Source of the DNA: Sphingomonadales bacterium | Lineage (GTDB): Bacteria > Pseudomonadota > Alphaproteobacteria > Sphingomonadales > Sphingomonadaceae | Direction: 5' to 3' | DNA: 53,519 nt | Assembly (NCBI GenBank): GCA_028868535.1 | Contig: JAGWUH010000026.1 | Span: forward strand, 1-53,519 | Shown here: positions 8,958 through 15,864 of the stretch, piece by piece | Numbering within the stretch: the stretch's first letter is position 1 | How the letters are laid out: every line of letters starts with the position of its first letter | Position numbers and translations under genes: made by a program | The notes under the pieces: generated by a model | Databases searched by the model: none | What the model was told of the DNA's origin: nothing | The model's input: the letters and a program-made list of their open reading frames with translations, nothing else

Positions 8958-9581
8958 ATGGCAACACAGGGACCGGACGAGAGGGGGGCAAGCCCCGGCA
9001 AGCAGCCGCGCACCGCCCGCGGCCTCGCCACCTTGCGCAAGCTGCTCGACGCCGCCGCGGCCGAATTCGCGGAGCGCGGCTTCCACGAAGCCTCGATCAG
9101 CGGCATCACCCGCCGCGCCGGCACCGCGCTGGGCAGTTTCTACACCTACTTCGACAGCAAGGACGCGATTTTCTCCGCGCTCGTCCAGGACATGAGCGCG
9201 CAAGTCGCGCAGGCGGCGGCCGCCGGCGTCTCCCCCGGCAGCACCGGCATCCCGCGTGAGCGCGAGGCGCTCGCCGCGTTCCTCGCCTTCGCCCGCAGCC
9301 ACAAGGAAATCTATCGCATCATCGACGAGGCGGAATTCGCCAATCCCGCTTCCTATCGCGCCCACTACGAAGGCACGGCCCGCCGCATCGCCCAGCGCCT
9401 CGAAGCGGGCGTCGCCGCCGGCGCGTTGCGTCCCGGCGACGCCGATGTCCGCGCCTGGGCGATCATGGGCATGAACGTGTTCCTCGGCCTGCGGTTCGGC
9501 GTCTGGGCACAGGATCGCCCCATCGCGGACATCGTCGCCGAGACCGAAGCCCTGCTCCGCGACGGCCTGGCGCAGGACTGA
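8958..9581 (+). CDS. TetR/AcrR-family transcriptional regulator
   Basis: This 207-residue protein has the TetR helix-turn-helix near residues 22-65 (LLDAAAAEFAERGFHEASISGITRR is split here only by its family pattern: FAERGFHEASI, ITRRAGTALGSFYTYF). The rest is a helical ligand-binding domain of the length usual for the family. It probably represses the divergent receptor gene through the inverted repeat at 8890-8915, and itself. The ATG at 8958 is preferred to the upstream GTG-initiated extension, which would run through that operator. The inducer is unknown. Confidence 0.88.
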   Translation: MATQGPDERGASPGKQPRTARGLATLRKLLDAAAAEFAERGFHEASISGITRRAGTALGSFYTYFDSKDAIFSALVQDMSAQVAQAAAAGVSPGSTGIPREREALAAFLAFARSHKEIYRIIDEAEFANPASYRAHYEGTARRIAQRLEAGVAAGALRPGDADVRAWAIMGMNVFLGLRFGVWAQDRPIADIVAETEALLRDGLAQD

Positions 9582-9666
9582 TTCCGCGCCCGGCCCGCCG
9601 CGCCGCCCGGAACGGGCGCCGCGCGCCCACGGTTGTCCTTCACACACCCGCGTGAAGGAGCACCCC

Positions 9667-9843
9667 ATGGCCGAATACGAACCCGAGGACTCGCGCAACA
9701 TCACCGGCACCGCCAGCACCCCCGACGGCCGCTGGACCAACGCCGCCGGCAAGCCGCCGAAGGGCGTCCCGCAGAAGCACCCGGCCAGCGCCGGCGAAGC
9801 CGCCGAGGATCTCTCCGAAGAAACCCCGCCTGACGGCAAGTGA
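9667..9843 (+). CDS. Small hydrophilic protein of unknown function (58 aa)
   Basis: The ATG is preceded by GAAGGAG with a good spacing, which supports a real gene. The product (MAEYEPEDSRNITGTAST..., DGRWTNAAGKPPKG) is acidic, rich in Gly, Pro, Glu and Asp and has no membrane segment, so it is probably disordered. I recall similar short proteins in sphingomonads but no function. It stands between the TetR gene and an SDR gene on the same strand. Confidence 0.6.
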   Translation: MAEYEPEDSRNITGTASTPDGRWTNAAGKPPKGVPQKHPASAGEAAEDLSEETPPDGK

Positions 9844-9906
9844 TCGCGCCCGCGCCTTGCCGCGGCCGGGCGCGCGCGCCATGATCCCCCGGCAGGGAGG
9901 GACGAC

Positions 9907-10851
9907 ATGGCAATCGGCTTCGAACAACAGGTGGTCATCGTCACCGGCGGCGGGCAGGGGCTGGGCCGCGATTATGCGCTGGAACTCGGCCGCCGCGGCG
10001 CGGCCGTCGTCGTCAACGACCTCGCCGGCCTGGACAATTCCGCCGATCCCGCCGGCTCAGCCGCCGAACAGACCGCCGCCGAACAGACCGCCGCCGCCAT
10101 CGTCGCCGCCGGCGGCCGCGCCGTCGCCAGCCACGACAGCGTCGCCACGCCCGAAGGCGGCGCGGCCATCGTCCAGTGCGCGCTCGACCATTTCGGCCGC
10201 ATCGACGCGGTGATCCACAACGCCGGGGTCTGGCGCCACAAGCTCTACGCGGAGATGACGGCGGACCAGCTCGATCCGGTGCTCGACGTCCACTTGCGCG
10301 GCGCCTTCTTCGTGACCCGGCCGGCGTGGGGGCGGATGCAGGCGCAAGGCTACGGCCGCATCGTCCTCACCAGTTCCAGCACCGGCGCGTTCGGCCGCGA
10401 GGCCGGCAGCAACTACGCCGCGGCGAAGGCGGCGATGTTCGGCCTCGCCCGCGCGCTCCACCTCGAAGGCGCCGGCCTCGGCATCCACACCAACTGCCTG
10501 CTGCCGGTCGCCCCGTTCGGCCGCCGCGATGCGCCCCCGGCGCAGTTGACGGCCAGCCTCGCCGCCACCGGCCTGCCGCCCGATTCCGGCCCGCACCTGG
10601 TCACGCCGATGGCGGTCTGGCTCGCCAGCCGCGCCTGTTCGGTCAGCGGCGAGGCGTTCACCGCCGGCGGCCGCCGCTTCGGCCGCGTCTTCATCGGCGT
10701 CGCCGACGGCTGGATCAGCCCGCCCGGCACCACCCCCACCGCCGAGGACATCGACGCCCATCTCGCCCAGATCGAGGACCGCACCCGCTACGCGATCCCC
10801 GGCTCCTCATGGGACGAACTGAGCGACATCGGCCGGCTGGTCACCCGATAG
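9907..10851 (+). CDS. SDR-family oxidoreductase, 3-hydroxyacyl-CoA dehydrogenase-like (MFE type)
   Basis: This 314-residue short-chain dehydrogenase shows the cofactor motif TGGGQGLGR (residues about 13-21), the ND at the end of strand 2 (VVVNDLAG) that favours NAD, the NAG motif, and the catalytic Ser with Tyr-x3-Lys (SSSTGAFG, NYAAAKAA). The long loop after VVNDLAG and the sequence style resemble the dehydrogenase domains of peroxisomal multifunctional enzyme type 2, so a hydroxyacyl-CoA substrate is possible. A 15-bp unit (GCCGAACAGACCGCC) is exactly duplicated at 10063-10092, giving AEQTAAEQTAA in that loop. It ends 57 nt from the convergent molybdoenzyme gene. Confidence 0.82.
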   Translation: MAIGFEQQVVIVTGGGQGLGRDYALELGRRGAAVVVNDLAGLDNSADPAGSAAEQTAAEQTAAAIVAAGGRAVASHDSVATPEGGAAIVQCALDHFGRIDAVIHNAGVWRHKLYAEMTADQLDPVLDVHLRGAFFVTRPAWGRMQAQGYGRIVLTSSSTGAFGREAGSNYAAAKAAMFGLARALHLEGAGLGIHTNCLLPVAPFGRRDAPPAQLTASLAATGLPPDSGPHLVTPMAVWLASRACSVSGEAFTAGGRRFGRVFIGVADGWISPPGTTPTAEDIDAHLAQIEDRTRYAIPGSSWDELSDIGRLVTR

Positions 10852-10908
10852 CAACAAGGAATTGGCGCAGCGGGCGGCCATTCGCAGCCCTCCAGCGGCC
10901 TTCCCGCG

Positions 10909-11649
10909 TCAAATCCCCGCATACCACTGGTAGCCGGCGGCATCCTCCCAATAGCCGCCCTTGCCGCCATAGAGCCCGGCCAGCGTCTCGCGCAGCTCGA
11001 TCCGCATCACGTACTTGGCCTGCTTGTAGCCGAGCTGCCGCTCGACGCGCAGCCGCAGCGGCGCCCCGTGCTCGGGCCGCAGCGGCGCGCCGTTCATCCG
11101 CCAGGCGAGGATCGTCTGCGGATGGAACGCCTCGATCAGGTCGATCGATTCGTAATAGGGATCGCCGCCGAAATCGTCGGCGCAGTGGAACACCGCATAG
11201 CGCGCCGCCGGCAGCAGCCCGGCGGCGGCGAGGATCGGCCCCAGCCGCGGCCCCTGCCACTGGCCGATCGCGCTCCACCCCTCGACGCAGTCGTGCCGGG
11301 TGATCTGCGTGCGCTGCGGCATCGCCTGCAAGGCGGACAGCGGCAGCGCCAGCGGCCGGTGCACCAGCCCGCCGACCTGCAACGCCCAGCGCGAAAACCC
11401 CTCGGCCAGATGCTGCCGCCACACCGGATCGCCCGCCTCGGTATTGCCGTTGGCGCGGAACACCGGCGACATCGCGCCGACGCCATATTCGCGTGCCAGC
11501 GCGTGCCGCCCCAGCAGCCGCTGCGCCCGCTTGTGCAGCCCGCCCAGTTCCTCGAGCGTGCCGCGCACTTCCGGCGCCGCGTTCATCCGGTCGCACCCCG
11601 CCACCAGCAGCCCGGCCCCCGCGCCGATCAGCCCGCGCCGCGAGATCAT
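10909..11649 (-). CDS. Molybdopterin-dependent oxidoreductase, sulfite-oxidase fold, exported
   Basis: This 246-residue protein starts MISRRGLIGAGAGLLVAGC, which combines a twin-arginine pattern with a lipobox (LVAGC, Cys19), so it is likely exported folded by Tat and perhaps lipidated. The HDCVEGWSAIGQWQG segment contains the cysteine (about 121) that ligates molybdenum in sulfite oxidase and MsrP-like enzymes. The rest of the fold is recognisable (HCADDFGG, LRPEHGAPLRLRV, KYVMRIEL). The substrate is not evident. Its ATG overlaps the stop of the upstream cytochrome b gene by 4 nt (ATGA), so the two form an enzyme plus membrane electron-transfer subunit, as in MsrPQ-like systems. Confidence 0.85.
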   Translation of the reverse strand: MISRRGLIGAGAGLLVAGCDRMNAAPEVRGTLEELGGLHKRAQRLLGRHALAREYGVGAMSPVFRANGNTEAGDPVWRQHLAEGFSRWALQVGGLVHRPLALPLSALQAMPQRTQITRHDCVEGWSAIGQWQGPRLGPILAAAGLLPAARYAVFHCADDFGGDPYYESIDLIEAFHPQTILAWRMNGAPLRPEHGAPLRLRVERQLGYKQAKYVMRIELRETLAGLYGGKGGYWEDAAGYQWYAGI

Positions 11650-12443
11650 CGCACCCGCCACCATCCGGTCACCATCGCCCGCACCTCGCGCACCGGCCCC
11701 GCCAGCACCACCATGACGATGTGGACAATGAAGAACCCCACCAGCCCGCTCGCGCAGAGGAAATGCACCGATCGCGCCGATTGCCGCCCGCCCCACACTT
11801 CGGTCAGCCAGGGCCAGGCCGCGTCCATCCCCGGCGCCATCGCCAGCCCGGTCACGATCACCAGCGGCAGCAGCACCAGCAGCACCGCGAGGTACGCCAG
11901 CTTCTGCAATATGTTGTAGCGAACCCCGCTGCCGAACCGCAAACGCAGGTGATCGAGTACGTCGCGGGCAATATGCGCGGGCTTCCACTCGCCGTTTCGC
12001 GGCCACAGATTGCGTTTCAGGTGCCCCCCGGCCACCATCCACGCGCCATAACCGCACCATAACGCCACCAAAAGCGGGGCTAGCCCCAGATGCCACAGCC
12101 GCCCGTCAGCCAGGTTGTAGGTCGAAGGGATCGTCGCCCACTCCGGAAACGCCAGCGCCACGGGGCTGCCATCCGCCCCCCGCGAAACCCCCAGCACCCC
12201 GGTGGTGTCGAACGTCCGCCCCCCCAGCGATACCGCCCCGCGCTCCCCGATCGCCCCGATCTCCAGCCACGGCACATCGAAATTGGCGCCATACTCGCCC
12301 CAGTACAGCCGGGGATGGGCGTTGAAGATCATCAGCCCGCTCATCAGCAACCCCGCCAGCACCGCGGCGTTCGCCCAGTGCCACAGCCGCGTCGCCAGCG
12401 CGTGGCGCCGCACCCAGGTGCCTGCCGGAACGGGGTCTTCCAT
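11646..12443 (-). CDS. Cytochrome b/b561-type membrane subunit
   Basis: This 265-residue integral membrane protein has about four transmembrane segments, including WHWANAAVLAGLLMSGLMIF, LGLAPLLVALWCGYGAWMV, LAYLAVLLVLLPLVIVTGLAM and LVGFFIVHIVMVVLAG. Histidines placed in helices (RLWHWAN, RSVHFLC, IVHIVM) can bind two haems b. It probably passes electrons between the quinone pool and the periplasmic molybdoenzyme whose gene overlaps its 3' end by 4 nt. The upstream carboxymuconolactone-decarboxylase-like gene ends 21 nt away, so it may be in the same transcript. Confidence 0.85.
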   Translation of the reverse strand: MEDPVPAGTWVRRHALATRLWHWANAAVLAGLLMSGLMIFNAHPRLYWGEYGANFDVPWLEIGAIGERGAVSLGGRTFDTTGVLGVSRGADGSPVALAFPEWATIPSTYNLADGRLWHLGLAPLLVALWCGYGAWMVAGGHLKRNLWPRNGEWKPAHIARDVLDHLRLRFGSGVRYNILQKLAYLAVLLVLLPLVIVTGLAMAPGMDAAWPWLTEVWGGRQSARSVHFLCASGLVGFFIVHIVMVVLAGPVREVRAMVTGWWRVR

Positions 12444-12464
12444 CCCGCCAGCCTACGCCCGAAC

Positions 12465-13082
12465 TCAGCGCGCGGCCAGCCCTCGCGGATCGTTGCCCAG
12501 CGGCAACCGGATCGAGTTCTGGATCATCGCCACCATCAGGTACTGCCCGACCAGCGCCGGCAGCTCGAGCAATTGCGCCTCGTTCCAGCTTGCCGACAGC
12601 GTTGCCCAGGTGGCGTCGGAAATCATCGTGTCGCCATGCAGCTCGTCCACCGCGCGCAGGATCGCGCGCTGGTGGTCGCTCCAGCCTTCCGCCTCCGGCC
12701 CGGCGATCACCCGCTCGACGTCGGCCTCGCTCCAGCCGCAGCCCTTGGCGATGGCGACGTGCTCGCTCCACTCGTACGGCGCCCCGGCCCGCCAGGCGAC
12801 ACGCAGGATCGCCAGCTCGCGCTCGGCCATCGGGATCGCGCCGCGAAAGAACGTGATCCCCGCCTCCATCTGGCGCTGGAACAGCCCCGGATGCTTGATC
12901 AGGATCGCAAAGTAGGGCGCCAGGCTATCCGGCGTGTCGATGCCCAGCGCCGCAAACACCTGCTCGCAGATCGCTTGGGCCTCGGGCGGGAAATCGGCGC
13001 GGGGCAGTTGCGCGATCCGTTCGGGGCCGCCGTTGACCTGCTGCTGCCGGGCCGCCGCGCCGTCCGCCGTCAGCACGCTCAT
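12465..13082 (-). CDS. Carboxymuconolactone decarboxylase (CMD/AhpD-like) family protein, copy 2
   Basis: This 205-residue helical protein has the CMD core ERELAILRVAWRAGAPYEWSEHV, with Glu and His in the expected places but no CxxC, so it is not a thiol peroxidase-type AhpD. It resembles the protein encoded just upstream over most of its length (ISDATWATL, GQYL), so the two are tandem paralogues. Its ATG overlaps the stop of that gene by 4 nt. The reaction is unknown; the class includes ring-opening lactone decarboxylases and many uncharacterised members in catabolic clusters. Confidence 0.85.
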   Translation of the reverse strand: MSVLTADGAAARQQQVNGGPERIAQLPRADFPPEAQAICEQVFAALGIDTPDSLAPYFAILIKHPGLFQRQMEAGITFFRGAIPMAERELAILRVAWRAGAPYEWSEHVAIAKGCGWSEADVERVIAGPEAEGWSDHQRAILRAVDELHGDTMISDATWATLSASWNEAQLLELPALVGQYLMVAMIQNSIRLPLGNDPRGLAAR

Positions 13083-13720
13083 CGATGGGTCAACCCCGGG
13101 TTGTGGTCGGCCAGCGTGATCCGCAGCGAATTCTGCACGAACGCGGTGGCGACGTACTGCCCGACCATCATCGGGAATTCGATCAACTGCTGCTCGTTCC
13201 AGCGCGCCGCCAGCGTCGCCCAGGTCGCGTCGGAAATCATCTGGTTGGCCAGCAGTTCCTCCACCGCGGTCAGGATCGCGCGCTCGTGATCGGTCCAGGC
13301 CGGCGCGCCCGGCCCGACGATCAGCGCCTCGATCTCGGCGTCGGTGATGCCATAGCGCTTGCCGATGTCGACATGCTCGCCCCACTCATACGGCGCGCGC
13401 AGCAGCCAGCCGATCCGCAGCACCGCCAGCTCGCGCTCGCGCGGCGGCAGCACGCCCTTGAAGATCGTCGTCCCCATCTGCATCTGCGCCCGGAACAGCG
13501 CCGGATGCCGAAGCGTCGTGCGCATGTAGCCTGGGATGACGGAATCCGATTCCTTGCCGGTGGAACTGCGAATGGTGCGGATGATCTCGCGCGCCTCGCC
13601 GTCGATTTCTTCCAGTTGCAGCTCGGCGATGCGCTGCGGCTTGCCGTTGATCTCCGCCTCGCGCGCCGCGATCGCCTCGGCCGAATAGTCCTGCGCATCC
13701 CTGATCAGCGACGCCGCCAT
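13079..13720 (-). CDS. Carboxymuconolactone decarboxylase (CMD/AhpD-like) family protein, copy 1
   Basis: This 213-residue protein has the motif ERELAVLRIGWLLRAPYEWGEHV and the shared C-terminal pattern ISDATWATLAARWNEQQL and MVGQYVATAF. It lacks the CxxC pair of AhpD. With the following gene it forms a tandem pair that could assemble as a heterocomplex, since CMD proteins are usually trimers or hexamers. It is the first gene after a 69-nt gap downstream of the PQQ dehydrogenase, so it may have its own promoter. Confidence 0.85.
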   Translation of the reverse strand: MAASLIRDAQDYSAEAIAAREAEINGKPQRIAELQLEEIDGEAREIIRTIRSSTGKESDSVIPGYMRTTLRHPALFRAQMQMGTTIFKGVLPPRERELAVLRIGWLLRAPYEWGEHVDIGKRYGITDAEIEALIVGPGAPAWTDHERAILTAVEELLANQMISDATWATLAARWNEQQLIEFPMMVGQYVATAFVQNSLRITLADHNPGLTHR

Positions 13721-13789
13721 GCCGTCCTCCCGTTCGAATTGAACGGTAGCATAGCGGGGGTCGAACGGGCCGCAAGCGTGGCGGCGATG

Positions 13790-15853
13790 TTACTTCGCCG
13801 CCAGCGCCTCGCGCGCCTTCGACCGCACGTACTGCCGGATCGCCTCGATCTGCGGCTTCCCGAAGAACGCGAAGCGCGGCATCCCCTTCTCGATCAGCGC
13901 CCCGTCATGGACCACCGTGTAGAACGCCGCGGCGTCGAGCGGGATCGGCGATTCACGCAAGTCCGGCGCTGGCCCGCCGGCGCCTATCGCGCCCTTGCCG
14001 TGGCAGGCGCCGCAAGCCATGAACATCGCCTTGCCCATCGCCACCTGCTTCGGATCGAGCACCTCGTCCGGATTGTCGAGCGCCGCCACCTTTAGCGTCG
14101 GCTGCGGCAGGTCGGCCGGCATCGCCGCCTTGCCGTCCAGCGCGAAGGTGAACAGCCGCCGCGGCATCGCATACTTCCAGCCGACGATCGCCGCGCCGCC
14201 CTGTGCCGCCACCGAGCCGCCATACCCCGCGAGGATCGAGACGTACTGCCGCCCGTCCACCGACCAGGTCGACGGCGCGGCGATGATCCCCATGCCCAGG
14301 TACCGCTTCCACAGCTCCTTGCCATCGCGCGCGTCGTACGCGTGGAACCAGCCATCGGCGGTCCCCTGGAACACGACGTTGCCGGCCGTCACCGCGGTAC
14401 CACCATTGAACAGCGTCGCGTCCTCCACCTTCCACCGCACTTTCGCCGCGACCGGGTCGTAGGCGACCAGCGTGCCCTTGCCGTCGCCCGGCTCGACCTT
14501 GGCATCCCCGACGACAAGGCCGCCGACCTTCATCTCGTCGCCCGCCGGCTCGCCACGGAAGAACCGCGTGCCCTGCTGCATCGTCGGCACGTAGACCAGC
14601 CCGGTCGCCGGGCTGTAGGCCATCCGCATCCACGAGTGCGCGCCGCCGCTGAACGGATAGACGGTGAACGCCCCGGTCTGGTAGCGGATGTTCGGCCGCT
14701 CGACCGGCCGCCCGGTCTTCATGTCGATGCGATCGGCCCAGTTGATCTTGCTGATGGCGCCCGCCGACAGCGGCTTCCCGGTCACCCGGTCGATCACGTA
14801 GAAGAACCCGTTCTTCGGCGCCTGCATCAGCACCTTGCGCGCCTTCCCGCCGATCTTCAGCGTCGCCAGCACGATCTGCTGGGTCGCGTCATAGTCCCAC
14901 GAGTCGCGCGGGTTGAGCTGGTAGTGCCAGATGTACTTGCCGGTGTTGACGTCGAGCGCGAGGATCGAGGCGGTGTAGAGGTTGTCCCCGCCCGATGCAT
15001 CGCGCTTGTCGGGATCATAGTCGTAGGCGTTGGCGGTGCCGATGTAGACCCGGCCCAGTTCCTCGTCCCAGGTCATCGAATCCCACGGCCCGCCACCGCC
15101 GCCGTTCGGCCCGGTCATGCCCGTCTTCTTCCAGAACCCCGGCTCCCAGGTCTTCGCCGCGGCGACCAGCGCGGGGTTGTCCTTGTCGCCCTCCGGGTTC
15201 CCCGGCACGACATAGGTCTTCCACACCTGCCTGCCGGTGTTCACGTCATAGGCCGAGACATAGCCGCGCTGGCCGAAGTCCGCGCCGGCATTGCCGATGA
15301 TCACCTTGTCGCCGATCACGCGCGGCGCCCCGGTCACCGTCTGCATGCCCTTGGGGTCGGTGCTCTCCGCCTCCCACAGCTTCGCCCCGGTCTTCGCGTC
15401 GAGCGCGAACACCCGCCCGTCGAGCGCGGCGGAGAACAGCTTGCCGTTGGCATAAACGACGCCGCGGTTGGCGCTGAAGCCGAAGTTCATCTTGAACGGG
15501 TTGTGCTCCCACACCTTCGGCTCGAACTTCCACTTGAGCTGGCCGGTGCGCGCGTCGACCGCATAGACCCCGGCGTAGGACCCGGTGAAATAGAGCGTCC
15601 CGTCGACCATGATCGGGCTCGATTGCAGCGTCGCCTCGCCCGGCAGGTCGAGGAACCAGGCCAGGCCCAGCCGCCCGGCATTGGCGGTATCGATCTGCGC
15701 CAGTCGCGAGAACCCGGTCTCGGCGCTGTCGCCATTGACGCCGTGCCACTCCTCGCCGCTGCCCACCGGCTTGAGCGGCGCCGCCCCCAGCAGCAACGCC
15801 GCCCCGGCCAGTAATCCCCCCATGCGCTTCAACTGAGTGCCCTTCACTTGCAT
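13790..15853 (-). CDS. PQQ-dependent quinohaemoprotein alcohol dehydrogenase, predicted lanthanide type
   Basis: The protein has a signal peptide (GGLLAGAALLLGAAPL), an eight-bladed PQQ propeller (WHGVNGDSAETGFS, ALDGRVFALDAKTGAKLW, VYIGTANAYDYDP) and a C-terminal cytochrome c domain with CGACHG. It should oxidise an alcohol in the periplasm and pass electrons to cytochrome c. The active-site Asp (14894-14896) lies in SWDYDATQQ, and the Asp two residues later (14888-14890) is the signature of lanthanide-dependent enzymes such as XoxF and PedH; calcium enzymes have Ala, Ser or Thr there. The vicinal Cys-Cys of classical enzymes is missing (FGFSANRG), and the metal-site Glu is Asp (GADFGQRG). 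The start is uncertain: ATG 15853, GTG 15847 and an in-frame TTG are all possible. It follows coxL by about 11 nt. Confidence 0.88.
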   Translation of the reverse strand: MQVKGTQLKRMGGLLAGAALLLGAAPLKPVGSGEEWHGVNGDSAETGFSRLAQIDTANAGRLGLAWFLDLPGEATLQSSPIMVDGTLYFTGSYAGVYAVDARTGQLKWKFEPKVWEHNPFKMNFGFSANRGVVYANGKLFSAALDGRVFALDAKTGAKLWEAESTDPKGMQTVTGAPRVIGDKVIIGNAGADFGQRGYVSAYDVNTGRQVWKTYVVPGNPEGDKDNPALVAAAKTWEPGFWKKTGMTGPNGGGGGPWDSMTWDEELGRVYIGTANAYDYDPDKRDASGGDNLYTASILALDVNTGKYIWHYQLNPRDSWDYDATQQIVLATLKIGGKARKVLMQAPKNGFFYVIDRVTGKPLSAGAISKINWADRIDMKTGRPVERPNIRYQTGAFTVYPFSGGAHSWMRMAYSPATGLVYVPTMQQGTRFFRGEPAGDEMKVGGLVVGDAKVEPGDGKGTLVAYDPVAAKVRWKVEDATLFNGGTAVTAGNVVFQGTADGWFHAYDARDGKELWKRYLGMGIIAAPSTWSVDGRQYVSILAGYGGSVAAQGGAAIVGWKYAMPRRLFTFALDGKAAMPADLPQPTLKVAALDNPDEVLDPKQVAMGKAMFMACGACHGKGAIGAGGPAPDLRESPIPLDAAAFYTVVHDGALIEKGMPRFAFFGKPQIEAIRQYVRSKAREALAAK

Positions 15854-15864
15854 TCCCCTGATTC

